Below are positions 1 to 10,500 of a stretch of 64,000 nucleotides of DNA, piece by piece. Numbering within the stretch: the stretch's first letter is position 1; every line of letters begins with the position of its first letter. The position numbers and the translations under genes are program-made. This stretch comes from Camellia lanceoleosa (Eukaryota > Streptophyta > Magnoliopsida > Ericales > Theaceae): the NCBI GenBank assembly GCA_025200525.1, contig JANUSC010000380.1, positions 1 to 64,000 on the forward strand, read 5' to 3'. The notes beneath the pieces are model-generated. The model was given only the letters and a program-made list of their open reading frames with translations. It did not search any database and was not told where the DNA came from.

Positions 1-491
1 TCTTGGAAAGCATTCACAAAAGCCTCCCAAGTTCCATCCAAACGGCCCTTCACCAATTTCCACCACTGACCCGCATCCCCCTTCAGCTGGAAAGATGCCA
101 AGGTCACTTTCAAGGCTCCGTCCTCAATGCCTAGCATCTCGAACGTCTTTGTCATTTGTTCCAACCACTCATCTGCCTTTAGGGGCTCCTTCGGATCACC
201 GACAAACTCGTCCGGATTAGGCCGAAGAACTCTCTTCAGAAAGGAAGGCCCTGCATCCACAACATGGGCCTGAACTTGGGCCTGAACTGGATTCTCAGCT
301 CTAAGAATGCCCATAGATTCTCTCAAAGCATTGGCTATCCCACAGGCTAAAGCGCCCATAGCCTGTTGACCTGCTGGCTCGGCCACATTGGCCTGGCCGA
401 CTCCCTCCTGTATCGCCGGATTCTGCTCCGATATAGGCACTTCCTTCCTCCTAGGCCTACCACGCCTACCATCACGTCCTCGTCCTGACAT
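1..491 (-). CDS. gag: gag N-terminal fragment of Ty3/gypsy element A1 (partial)
   Basis: The minus-strand frame is open for 163 codons from ATG at 489-491 to the window edge, so the 3' part lies outside. The start is an Arg/Gly-rich stretch (MSGRGRDGRRGRPRR), then an acidic/Gln region, then the retrotransposon gag core: DEWLEQM, FQLKGDAGQWW and a following W..F...F, as in the plant Ty3 gag family. It aligns along its whole length with the broken gag at 24137-25217, with many substitutions but no stop. Gag builds the virus-like particle around element RNA. The start is chosen because the homologous copy begins with the same MSGRGR. It lies directly below a truncated LTR (620-1567) with no primer-binding site, so the element cannot complete a replication cycle even though this frame is open. 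Confidence 0.85.
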   Translation of the reverse strand, partial: MSGRGRDGRRGRPRRKEVPISEQNPAIQEGVGQANVAEPAGQQAMGALACGIANALRESMGILRAENPVQAQVQAHVVDAGPSFLKRVLRPNPDEFVGDPKEPLKADEWLEQMTKTFEMLGIEDGALKVTLASFQLKGDAGQWWKLVKGRLDGTWEAFVNAFQ

Positions 492-619
492 CCTAATAAA
501 GGTAACGAAGAACATTAGCACATTCACAAATGTGCCGAAGCTATAACACTCATGTCCTAATGCATGGACAACTGTAATTCACTCCATGTAAGCACATAAT
601 CACATAAGCACTTACGAAT
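492..619 (-). other. shortened 5' leader of element A1
   Basis: This non-coding stretch matches the first ~125 bases of the leader of A2 (25218 upward): a run ending GCACTTACGAAT on the plus strand is shared. The match then stops and mid-LTR sequence follows. About 280 bp of leader, the primer-binding site and the distal ~1.2 kb of the LTR are missing relative to A2. The junction near 615-622 is approximate. Confidence 0.7.
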
Positions 620-1064
620 CACATAAAGGTTCAAATATTAACAACTCTTCAACAATACCATCATTTTGAGACCCAAATACATATTCAAGAGTCAAAATAA
701 CAAAACCCCCTTTATTCATTTTGAAACCCTAAGTCCCAAAATTTCCCAACTCAAACCATCTATACAAATAGCTCAATATTTATGTTAAAACACATAAGAA
801 TGAGTAGGAATCCCTACCTCAAGAGATGAATCCCAACGAAGAAGATGAAGAAAACGAAGATGCCCCAAATCCTAAAATTCTCGGATCAAAATGTAGTCCT
901 CAACAATCCCCACACTTTTTGTAAAGGCCAAAGGGTAGGAGAACACTCTAACTAGATCAATACTTAGAGAGAAGTGAAGGTTTTAGAGAGGTGGTCTCCA
1001 ATGGTGTTTTTGAAAAGTAGGAGAGAAAGGAAACCAAAAAGTGATTCAAAAAGTCGAATCCAGT

Positions 1065-1071
1065 GATATAC
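1065..1071 (-). promoter_or_regulatory. TATA-like box, A1 LTR
   Basis: GATATAC on the plus strand reads GTATATC on the minus strand, in the same place relative to the motif array as in the other family-A LTRs. Function is inferred from position only. Confidence 0.45.
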
Positions 1072-1080
1072 GATCACCCG

Positions 1081-1381
1081 CTCGGCGTGGGAACCCGTTC
1101 GGCGTCGGAACCTGAACTCACGCTCGGCGTCAAAAGCGCCACTCGGCGTAGATTACACACTTCAAAAGTTTTGCGACATGGTCCCGCTCGGCGTCAAACT
1201 TCCCTTCTAACGGAGCGAAAACAAAGGTCACGCTCGGCGTCAAAACTCTAGCTCGGCGTCTGAAGACACTAGACAAAAAATCTTTGGGAGGTGGAAAATT
1301 ACGCTCGAGCGTTAAAACGCCCGCTCGAGCGGAGAAGCAACAACGAAGGGCCCGCTCGAGCGTCAAAAGCCCCCCTCGAGC
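1081..1381 (-). repeat. CTCGAGCG / CTCGGCG motif array in A1 LTR
   Basis: There are seven motifs of the form (C/T)TCGGCG between 1081 and 1258 and four CTCGAG palindromes at 1304, 1324, 1355 and 1375. The CTCGAG pairs are exactly 20 bp apart. The TCGGCG pairs (1123/1142, 1233/1252) are 19 bp apart, as expected if one A had been lost from each CTCGAGCG. The array lies on the upstream side of the TATA-like box at 1065-1071. Confidence 0.85.
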
Positions 1382-1567
1382 GTGAAGGCCAAAATCTGGG
1401 CATTAACTCTAGGTTTCAAAACAAAAACAACCTATTTCAAACGCCAACACAACCCAAGACTCAAATACAAAGAGTAAGGGAAGGAAATGAGAATGAGACA
1501 ACAACACAACCACGGAACCAAGTCCGGAACACAATATACAAAGGAAAGGAAAACCGGGATCGCTATA

Positions 1568-4500
1568 AAACTACTATACGTTAACGATCTATGTGGAAAT
1601 TAAATAGAAAAGGAAGTTGAATAGAAATGAAAGTTGAATAAAATTAAAAATGGAAGTTCATCCAAGAAACCACTATACCTTAACGATCAATTGGGAAATT
1701 AAAAAAAAAAGAAAATTGAGTAAAAATGGAAGTTGAATAGAAAAGGAAATTGAATAAAATAAAAAATGGAAGTTGAATTGAAAAGGAAATTGAATAAAAA
1801 TGGAAGTTGAATAAAATTAAAATTGAAAGTTCATTCAAGAAACCACTATACCATAACGATCTATTTGTAAATTGAATAAAAATGGAAGTTGAATAGAAAG
1901 GGAAATTGAATAAAAATGGAAGTTGAATAGGAAAGGAAATTGAATAAAAATGGAAGTTTAATAAAAATGGAAATTGAATAAAATAAAAATGAAAGTTGCA
2001 TAAAATTGAAAATGGAAGTTCTTTCAAAAAACCACTATACCTTAACGATTTATTTTTATTCAATTTCCATTTTGATTTAATGCAACTTCCATTTTTATTC
2101 AGTTTTCTTTTCTATTCAACTTCCTTTTTTATTGAATTTCCAAATAGATCATTAAGGTATAGTGGTTTCTTGAATGAACTTCCATTTTCAATTTTATGCA
2201 ACTTTTATTTTTATTTTTATTAAACTTCCATTTTTATTCAATTTCCATATTTATTCAATTTCCTTTTTTATTGAATTTCCAAATAGATCGTTAAGGTATA
2301 GTGGTTTCTTCAATGAACTTCCATTTTCAATTTTATGCAACTTCCATTTTTATTTTTATTAAACTTCAACTTTTATTCAATTTCCATGTTTATTCAATTT
2401 CCTTTTCTATTTAATTTCCAAATAGATTGTTAAGGTAGATTAATTTATTGGATGAACTTCCATTTTTAATTTTATTCAGCTTCCCTTTTTATTTTTATTC
2501 AACTACATTTTTTGTTAAGGTATTATGGTTTCTTATATGAACTTCCATTTTTAATTTTATGCAACTTCCATTTTTATTTTTATTCAACTTCAACTTTTAT
2601 TCAATTCTATTTTCTATTCAACTTCCTTTTTTATTTAATTTCCAAATAGATCGTTAAGGTATAATGGTTTCTTAAATGACCTTCCATTATTATTTTATGC
2701 AACTTCCATTTTTATTTTTATTCAACTTCCATTTTTAATTTTATGCAACTTCCATTTTTAATTTTATTCAACTTCCATTTTTATTCAATTTCTTTTTCTA
2801 TTCAACTTCCTTTTTTATTTAATTTCCAAATAGATCGTTAAGGTATAGTGGTATCTTGAAAGAACTTCCACTTTTAATGTTATGCAATTTCAATTTTCAT
2901 TTTATGCAACTTCCATTTTTATTCAATTTCCTTGTCTATTCAACTTTCTTTTTTAGTTAATTTCCAAATAGATCGCTAAGGTATAGTGGTTTCTTGGATC
3001 AACTTCATTTTTATTCAACTTCCATTGTTATTCAATTTCATGTTCTATTCAACTTTCATTTTTATTTAATTTCCACATAGATCGTCATGGTATAATGGTT
3101 TTCTGAATGAACTGCCATTTTTAATTTTATGCAACTTCCATTTTTAATGTCCAAATAGATTGTTAAGGTATATTGGTTTCTTGAATGAACTTCCATTTTT
3201 AATTTTATGCGACATCCATTTTTATTTTTATTCAACTTCCATTTTTATTCAACTTTCATTTTTATTCAACTTCCATTTTTGTTTGTATTCAACTACCTTT
3301 TTTGTTAAATTTCCTTCTCAATTCAACTTCCATTTTTAATTTTATTCAACTTCAATGAACTTCCATTTTTAATTTTATGCAACTTCCATTTTTATTCAAT
3401 TTCCTTTTAATTTCCCAATAGATCTTTAAGGTATAGTGGTTTTTTTAATGAACTTCCATTTTTATTCAATTTCCTTTTCTATTCAACTTTCTTTTTTATT
3501 TAATTTCCAAATAGATCGCTAATGTATACTGGTTTCTTGAACGAACTTCCATTATTATTTTATTCAACTTCCATTTTTATTTTTATTCAACTTCTAGTTT
3601 TATTTTTACTCAACTTTTATTTTTATTCAATTCTCTTTTCCATTCAACTTCCTTTTTTATTCAATTCTATTTTCTATTCGACTTCATTTTTTACTTAATT
3701 TTCAAATAGATTGTTCAGGTATAATGGTTTCTTGAATGAACTTCCATTGTTAAATTTAATGTAACTTTCTTTTTTATTTAATTTCCAAATAGATCGTTAA
3801 GGTATAGTGATTTCTTGAATGAACTTCGATTTTTATTTTATGCAACTTCCATTTTTATTTTTATTCAACTTCTATTTTTGTTCAACTTCAATTTTTAATT
3901 TTATTCAACTTCCATTTTTATTCAATTCTCTTTTCCATTCAACTTCCTTTTTTATTCAATTTCCTTTTCTATTTAACTTCTTTTTTTATTCAATTTCCCT
4001 TTTTATTCAATTTTCTTTTCTATTCAACTTCTTTTTTTATTTAATTTCCAAATTGATCGTTAACGTATAGTGGTTTCTTGAATGAACATCCACTTTTAAT
4101 TTTATTCATCTTCCGATTCCATTCAACTTCCTTTTTTATTCAATTTCCAAATAATTCGTTAAGGTATAGTAGTTTCTGGAATGAACTTCGATTTTTATTT
4201 TTAGTCAACTTCCATTTTTATTTTTATTCAACTTCCATAAAATGATTTTATTCAACTACCTTTTTTTGTTAAATTTCATTCTCTATTCAACTTCCATTTT
4301 TATTTTTATTCAATTCCCTTTTCTATTCAACTTCCTTTTTTTTTTAATTTAATTTCCTTTTCTATTCAACTTCCTTTTTATTTAATTTGCAAATAGATCG
4401 TTAAGGTATAGTGGTTTTTTTGAATGAACTTCCATTGTTAATTTTAGGCAACTTGTATTTTTATTTTTATTCAACTTCCATATTTATTCAATTGTTTTCT

Positions 4501-6428
4501 ATTCAATTTCCTTTTTTATTTAATTTCCAAATAGATCGTTAAGGTATAGTGGTTTCTTGAATGAACTTTCATTATTAATTTTATGCAACTTCCATTTTTA
4601 TTTTTATTCATCTTCCGATTTTTATGTAACTTCTATTTGTAATTTTATGCAACTTCCATTTTTTTATTTAATTTCCATTTCCAAAAAAAAAAAAGAAAGT
4701 TGAATAGAAAAATAAATTGAATAAAAATGGAAGTTGAATAAAATTAAAAAATGGAAATTCAATAAAATTAACAATGGAAGTTCATTCAAAAACGATTATA
4801 CCTTAACGATCAATTGGGAAATTAAAAAATAGGAAGTTGAATAGAAAAGGAAATTGAATAAAGCGGAAGTTGAATAAAAATAAAAATGAAAGTTGTATGA
4901 AATTAAAATTGAAGTTGAATAAAATAAATTTCCCAATTGATCGTTAAGGTATCTTGGTTTCTTGAATTAACTTCCATTGTTCTTTTTAGGCAACTTCCAT
5001 TTTATTTTATTTCCAAATAGATCTTTAAGGTATAGTAGTTTCTTGAATTAACTTCCATTATTATTTTATGCAACTTCCATTTTTATTTTATTCAATTCTA
5101 TTTTCTATTCAACTTCCTTTTTTCTTTAATTTCCAAATAGATTATTAAGGTATAGTGGTTTCTTGAATGAATTTCTATTTTTATTTTCATGCAAATTCCA
5201 TTTTTATTTAATTTCCTTTGTTTTTTAATTTTGAAATAGATCGTTAAGGTATAGTGGTTTAATTTTATGCAACTTCCATTTTTATTTAATTGCCAAATAG
5301 ATCGTTAAGGTATAGTGATTTCTTCAATGAACTGTCATTTTTAATTTAATACAACTTCCATTTTTATTCGATTTCTTTTTCTATTCAACTTCATTTTTTT
5401 TTTAATTTCCAAATAGATCATTAAGGTATTGTGGTTTCTTGAATAAACTTACATTTTTAATTTTATGCAACTTCCATTTTTATTTTTATTCAACTACCTT
5501 TTTTGTTAAATTTCCTTCTCTATTCAACTTCCATTTTTATTTTTATTCATCTTCGGATTTTATTTAATTTCTAAATAGATCGTTAATGCATAGTGGTTTT
5601 TTGAATTAACTTCCATTGTTAATTTTATACAACTTCCATTTTTATTCAATTCTATTTTCTATTCAACTTCCTTTTATATTTAATTTCCAAATAGATCATT
5701 AAGGTATTCTTGTTTCTTGAATGAACTTACATTTTTAATTTTATGCAACTTCGATTTTTATTCAATTTCCTTTTCTATTTAATTTTCAAATAGATTGTTA
5801 AGGTATAGTGGTTTCTTGAATCAACTTCCATTTTTAATTTTATGCAACTTCTATTTTTATTTAATTTCCTATTCTATTCAACTTCATTTTTTTATTTAAT
5901 TTCCAAATAGATCGTTAATGCATAGTGGTTTTTTAAATGAACTTTAAATTTTAATTTTATGCAACTTCCATTTTTAATTTTATGCAACTTCCATTTTTAT
6001 AAAAAAGAAAGTTCAATGAAAATAAAACTGGAAGTTGCATAAAATTAACAATGGAAGTTCATTCAAGAAACGAATATATCAAAACGATCTATTTGGAAGT
6101 AAAAATAAAAAGGATGTTGAGTAAATAGTAAATAAAAAAGGAAGTTGAATAGAAAAGGAAATTGGATAAAACTAGAAGTTGAATAAAAATAAAAATGGAA
6201 GTTGAATAAAAATAAAAATGAAAGTTCATTCAAAAAACCAGTATACCTTAACGATCTATTTGGCAATTAAATAAAAAAGGAAGTTGAATAGAAAAGTATA
6301 TTGAATAAATATGGAAGTTGAATAAAACTAAAAATGAAAGTTGCATAAAAATAAAAATGGAAGTTCATTCAAGAAACCACTATACCTTAACGATCTATTT
6401 GGAAATTAAATAAAAAAAGAAGTTGAAT
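1568..6428. repeat. AT-rich satellite block 1
   Basis: The block is a tandem, strongly diverged repeat. The best conserved part reads AAATAGATCGTTAAGGTATA followed by GTGGTTTCTTGAATGAAC and recurs irregularly; near the start gaps are about 140, 139, 226, 181 and 138 bp. Between cores are 17-18-bp variants of TTCAACTTCCATTTTTATT. The core runs on the minus strand to about 2043, plus to 4680, minus to 4925, plus to 5998, then minus. Long Phe/Asn/Tyr/Ser-rich reading frames here come from base composition and are not genes. No transposon or gene is visible inside it. Confidence 0.9.
6424..6428. repeat. TSD of A2, left copy (TGAAT)
   Basis: TGAAT lies directly before the LTR terminus TGTAACGCCC and is repeated at 27700-27704. 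It falls in the satellite subrepeat GAAGTTGAATAG. Confidence 0.9.
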
Positions 6429-7029
6429 TGTAACGCCCTCAAAATAAACCCAATAATCATACATTCTTAACATGCTCAGACATAAGAGAATAAAGCATAA
6501 GTACATTTCATCAGAGTATTTCTTACAAATGTATCACATGTTAACAACAAAAGCAAATGCCCTATGGGCTTCTGACTTTCAAGTCAACACTTGGTTACAA
6601 AAAGAAGAGTTCTAACTCTATACAAAATAAGCCCTTGGCTTGACTTACATGTAATACAAATAAAGTAATCACAAAAGATGACCCAGCCACTAATCCCCTC
6701 AAGCAATGTCCTTGGAGGTGGCATGCTACCTGTACCTGAAAATGATGTCCCATAAAGAGTGAGCCAACGCCCAGTAGAGATATGCTAAACATTGTATGAG
6801 CAATAACTAAAACATCAGCATTTGATAAATGTTTAATTCACATAAATCAATTCATATTTCATTTCAAATACATGACCAATGTGTCCATGTTTTTATTTCA
6901 TCTCATAACCAATTCTCGATTCACAACCCTGGCTCAGAACCTGGCCATATACTTTAAGTGAGATTACATCCCAAATCAACAACGTTTCTAGTTCAATTGA
7001 AATAACAACTCAAATTAATCATTTCATGC

Positions 7030-7185
7030 TTCATAATAAATACACATTTTAGTACTGTATCCGTCTCTGACAAAACATTTCCATATTCCACACATGATAC
7101 ACATTTTAGTGTTGTATCAATGTTAAACAAAACACTTCCATGTTCCGCATATGATACACATTTTAGTGTTGTATCAATGTCAAAC
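7030..7185. repeat. 53-bp tandem repeat in 3' LTR
   Basis: About three diverged units contain GATACACATTTTAGTGTTGT followed by ATCAATG. The equivalent site in the LTRs at 10046 and 59845 carries a different 33-bp repeat. Confidence 0.75.
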
Positions 7186-7191
7186 GATATC

Positions 7192-7228
7192 CGGTTTAGA
7201 GGTCCATCCCCCATCTTTCCCTAAACCG
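7192..7228. other. inverted repeat CGGTTTAG / CTAAACCG in LTR
   Basis: The 8-bp arms at 7192-7199 and 7221-7228 could form a hairpin with a ~21-base loop. The same arrangement is present at 26384-26418 and near 41083, 60572 and 62957. Confidence 0.55.
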
Positions 7229-8095
7229 TGGAGTACATCCCCTATCTCCGCCGACACAACACAATGTATATAAACACATATCATACACATAATCAAACCA
7301 ATACATAAAATTCATGTATTATATCAACCGCCATATTCAATGGCATACTCAATTGATTAGTTTTAGTTTGCCTAATCATCATGCATTGTCTACAACAATC
7401 AAGACCATCCTCCACCAATAGCCCAAAGGAATTATTTCTAAACAGATAATAATTACGTTCAACAGATAAATATCAACAATTTCAAAAGTGAGCGATTAAT
7501 AAATCCAACTTCACTATTCCATCTCATACTGAGCCAATTTCAATATATTCAACTCAATTTCATACTCTCATGATTTTCCCAAATTAATTATACCAATTAA
7601 TTTGTGCACAAATTAGGGCTTTCTCCCTAATTTCTTAATATTTACCCAAAGGTTCAAATATCAGCAACTCTTCAACAATACCATCATTTTGAGACCCAAA
7701 TACATATTCAAGAATCAAAAATAACAAAACCCCCTTTATTCATTTTGAAACCCTAAGTCCCAAATTTCCCAACTCAAACCATCTATACAAATAGCTCAAT
7801 ATTTAGGTTAAAACACATAAGAATGAGTAGGAATCCTTACCTCAAATTCAGAGCTCAAAAGAAGATGATAAAGAAATTGAAGATGCTCCAAACCAAGGAA
7901 TTTTCAGATCAAAATAAAGCCCTCAACGATCCCTACAACTTTTACAAAGGCCCAAGACGAGGAAACCACTCCTACTAGATCAATCCCTAGAGAGAAGGTA
8001 AGATTTTAGAGAGAGGGGCTCTCAAATCTGTGTTTGGGAAAGTAAGAGAGAGAAAGAGTGTTGAAAAAGTGATCCAAAAAGTGAAATCCCGAAAT

Positions 8096-8103
8096 GATAT
8101 ACC
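8096..8103 (-). promoter_or_regulatory. TATA-like box, A2 3' LTR
   Basis: GGTATATC on the minus strand lies 8 bp downstream of the last palindrome of the array. The matching box in the 5' LTR is at 27266-27273. Confidence 0.5.
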
Positions 8104-8111
8104 AGTCGCCC

Positions 8112-8390
8112 CGCTCGAGCGTGGAAACCCCCGCTCGAGCGTCAGACACAGACTCACGCTCGAGCGTAGATTGCACACTTTTAGAAGTTTTGCAGACATG
8201 GTCCCCGCTCGAGCAGAGGAACGAAAACAAAGGTTCACGCTCGAGCGTCAAAACTCCCGCTCGAGCGTCTGAAGACCTGCAGACAAAAGTATTGGGAGAT
8301 GGAAAATCACGCTCGAGCGTCAAAACTCCCGCTCGAGCGGAGAAGCAACAACAAAGGGCCCGCTCGAGCGTCAAAATCCTTGCTTGAGCG
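8112..8390 (-). repeat. CGCTCGAGCG palindrome array, A2 3' LTR
   Basis: Nine CTCGAG cores and one CTTGAG variant are present. Exact 20-bp pairs start at 8114/8134, 8240/8260, 8312/8332 and 8363/8383. Many sites extend to the 12-bp palindrome ACGCTCGAGCGT. The unit from ACGCTCGAGCGTCAAAACTC to the next palindrome is itself duplicated (8237 and 8309). Confidence 0.9.
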
Positions 8391-8580
8391 TGAAGGCCAA
8401 AATCTGGGCATCAACTCTAGGTTTCAAAACACAACCAACCTGTTTCAAACCTGCCCAACACATCCTATAACTCAAATAAAAAGTACAAAAGGATGTAAAC
8501 AAGATATAAACAACTGCTAATATCCACGGAATCAAGTCCGGATCACTGTACAACATGGGGTAAAACCCGGGATCGCTATA

Positions 8581-8991
8581 ACCTCCCCCCCTTAAAGAAT
8601 TTCGTCCCCAAAATTAAGTGCAAGTTTTCAAAAGAACAAGTTTTTCTCCATTTTAAACAATGTTACATTCAACATTCAATAACTCGACCCATCCCGGTCA
8701 TTCCATCTCTTGTCAAGAGGCATTTCACAACATATACATTTCAACATGCATTTCCTTTCCATTTCAACAGTTTACAATATACATGATTCCCATTTCCATA
8801 TCATATTCATTTTTCATGATATAATTTCATTTCTACAATATAATCAACATATGCAATGTTACATTAAACTTCCATTTCGAGGCAAGTTTCAAAATACTTC
8901 CATTAAACCAAAACATATACCATGTTTTACAACCTTAGATATATTCAATACTTTTAAGGTCCACTAATACTACAAAATACACAACATATAA
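8581..8991 (-). other. polypurine tract and 3' non-coding region of A2
   Basis: On the minus strand CTTTAAGGGGGGGAGGT (8581-8597) abuts the start of the 3' LTR, the expected place for the plus-strand primer of reverse transcription. The remaining ~390 bp up to the pol stop is AT-rich, and I see no gene in it. Confidence 0.8.
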
Positions 8992-10045
8992 TCAAACATC
9001 CATAAATAGATCCGGATATTTCTCGGACCTCCAACTCACGTTCCCAAGTGGGTTCCTCCACCCGTGATGTTTCCACAAGACTTTTACCAAGGGAATGGTC
9101 TTGCCTCGCAAGACTTGATCCCGCCTATCCAAGACCCGAACCGGTCTTTCCTCATACGAGGCATCCTCATCAACCTCTAAGTCGGTCCAATCCAATACAT
9201 GCGATGGATCTGGCTCATACTTCTGATGCATACTCACATGAAATACGTCATGAACTCTGAACAACTGCAGCGGCAAGGCTAAATGATAGGCAACCTCGCC
9301 AATCCTCTCAAGGATCTCAAAAGGGCCAATAAACCGAGGGGATAACTTCCCACTCTTCCCAAACCTTATGAATCCCCGCCTAGGTGATATCTTTAGAAAG
9401 ACATGATCACCCACCTCAAATACCAAAGGTCGCCTCCTACGGTCGGCATAAGATTTCTGACGACTCTGGGCTGTAACAATCCTCCTACGGATAAGCTCAA
9501 CTTTCTCCGTCGTTTCCCTCACCAACTCCGGACCCAACAAAGGTGTATCACCCACCTCGGCCGAACAAACTGGAGACCTACACGGTCGGCCATACAAGGC
9601 CTCAAACGGTGACATACCGATACTAGACTGGAAACTGTTGTTTTAGGCAAACTCCACCAAGGGCAAGTGCTTCTCCCACGTCCCACTAAAGTCAAGGACA
9701 CAACCCCGAAGCATATCCTCAAGGATCTGAATAGTACGCTCGGACTGCCCGTCAGTTTGAGGATGATAAGCCGTACTAAAGGTCAACTTAGTACCCAAGG
9801 CACTCTGCAAACTCTGCCACAACTTGGCAGTAAAACGAGGATCTCTATCTGAGACAATCGTCACTGGGACCCCGTGCAACCTCACTATATCCCGAATATA
9901 CAAGTCAGCAAGATGATTTACCGAATCTCTCACGCACATAGGAATGAAGTGCGCCGACTTAGTCAACCGGTCTACAACCACCCAAATAGCATCACTATTC
10001 TGCTGAGTCCTCGAAAGACCTACAACGAAGTCCATAGTGACATGC
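8992..10045 (-). pseudogene. pol: integrase catalytic core and chromodomain of A2 (3' part of pol)
   Basis: The integrase inserts element cDNA into chromosomes. The acidic triad is present: Asp at 10030-10032 (MDFVVGL), Asp at 9847-9849 (SDRDPRF) and Glu at 9739-9741 (GQSERT), a DD35E spacing. HPQTDGQSE and LYGRPCRSP are typical of plant Ty3 integrases. A TAA at 9643-9645 interrupts the frame, which then continues to a stop at 8992. The C-terminal end has VLDRR and KTIPLVKVLW, the chromodomain of Tekay-like chromoviruses. There WRNPLGNVSWRS replaces a VEEPTWERE-like stretch encoded in the next frame, so two compensating frameshifts cover about 12 residues. The N-terminal part lies beyond the solo LTR, from 12338 on. 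Confidence 0.93.
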
Positions 10046-10235
10046 TATAGCGATCCCGGTATTCCCTTTACTGTTCAGTTGTATTCCGGACTTGGTTCCG
10101 TGGGGTTGGTAGTTGTGTCTACCTTGTTGTCGTCTTTTAATTCCATTTGATTGAGTTTTAGGATATGTTGGGCATGTTTCGAGCAGGTGGGTTGAGCCTT
10201 GGTCTAATTTCTTGTTTCCCAATTTTTGGTCGTTC

Positions 10236-10500
10236 TGCTCGAGCGAGTATTCCTGCGCTCGAGCGGGGTTTACACCCTTCCAGCATTTTGTGTCCCTGCA
10301 AAACTTCTACAAGTGTGATTTCTACACTCGAGCGGGTTTCCTACGCTTGAGCGGGTCGCGCTCGAGCGGGTAGTACATTTTCGGTGAAAGTTCTGGGATG
10401 GGATAATCCACGCTCGAGTGGACTGGTTTTTCGCGCTCGAGCGGATGTGTTTCACTCTTGTGTCTTGGCACTCGAGCGGGACTTATTGCACTCGAGCGGA
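10236..10500 (+). repeat. CTCGAGCG palindrome array in solo LTR (10 kb)
   Basis: About eight CTCGAG cores and one CTTGAG, most followed by CGGG or CGGA. Exact 20-bp pairs start at 10238/10258 and 10471/10491; other spacings are 15, 19 and 23. Downstream, at 10520-10555, are two TTCGGCG variants. I cannot find a clear TATA box in this copy. Confidence 0.88.

Larger units (their letters stand above)
620..1567 (-). mobile_element. truncated 5' LTR of element A1 (family A)
   Basis: It aligns with 7655-8580 and 26830-27699 of the A2 LTRs and ends at the family's outer boundary GATCGCTATA (plus strand). Beyond that the satellite begins at once. The promoter half is retained (CTCGAG array and TATA-like box); the half next to the primer-binding site is deleted. 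Orientation is minus, as for gag. No TSD can be tested because the other end lies outside the window. Confidence 0.8.
6429..8580 (-). mobile_element. 3' LTR of A2
   Basis: This 2152-bp LTR has ends TGTAACGCCC and GATCGCTATA on the plus strand; read in element direction it is TA...CA, not TG...CA. In element order it holds the palindrome array, a TATA-like box, a pyrimidine-rich CTCTCTCTA stretch, a region with CGGTTTAG/CTAAACCG inverted repeats and a 53-bp tandem repeat, and a conserved terminal part with GCCCTATGGGC. It is close to the 5' LTR at 25623-27699 but differs by substitutions and small indels. The 65-residue frame at 6595-6792 recurs only as LTR sequence and is broken in other copies, so it is not called a gene. 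Confidence 0.92.

Noticed and set aside
1680..2063. Long reading frames rich in Phe, Asn, Tyr and Ser throughout the satellite (also 36582-37050, 59332-59645)
   Set aside because: They occur on either strand and in overlapping frames wherever the TTCAACTTCCATTTTTATT subrepeats occur. No start context, domain or conservation beyond the DNA repeat.
2141..2190. Satellite core GGTATAGTGGTTTC considered as a tRNA- or SINE-derived promoter
   Set aside because: It does not fit the A-box or B-box consensus and no cloverleaf could be drawn.
6595..6792. 65-residue frame MFSISLLGVG..., similar at 25772-25984
   Set aside because: It recurs only because the LTR is repeated; the 40-kb, 60-kb and 10-kb LTR copies break the frame. 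No known domain.
8006..8387. Overlapping frames encoding RSSVKTPARAS / LERE repeats in the LTR
   Set aside because: They are translations of the CTCGAGCG palindrome array in several frames on both strands at once; the DNA repeat explains them.
8710..8967. Plus-strand frame in the 3' non-coding region of A2
   Set aside because: AT-rich, antisense to the element, no domain, not seen elsewhere in the window.
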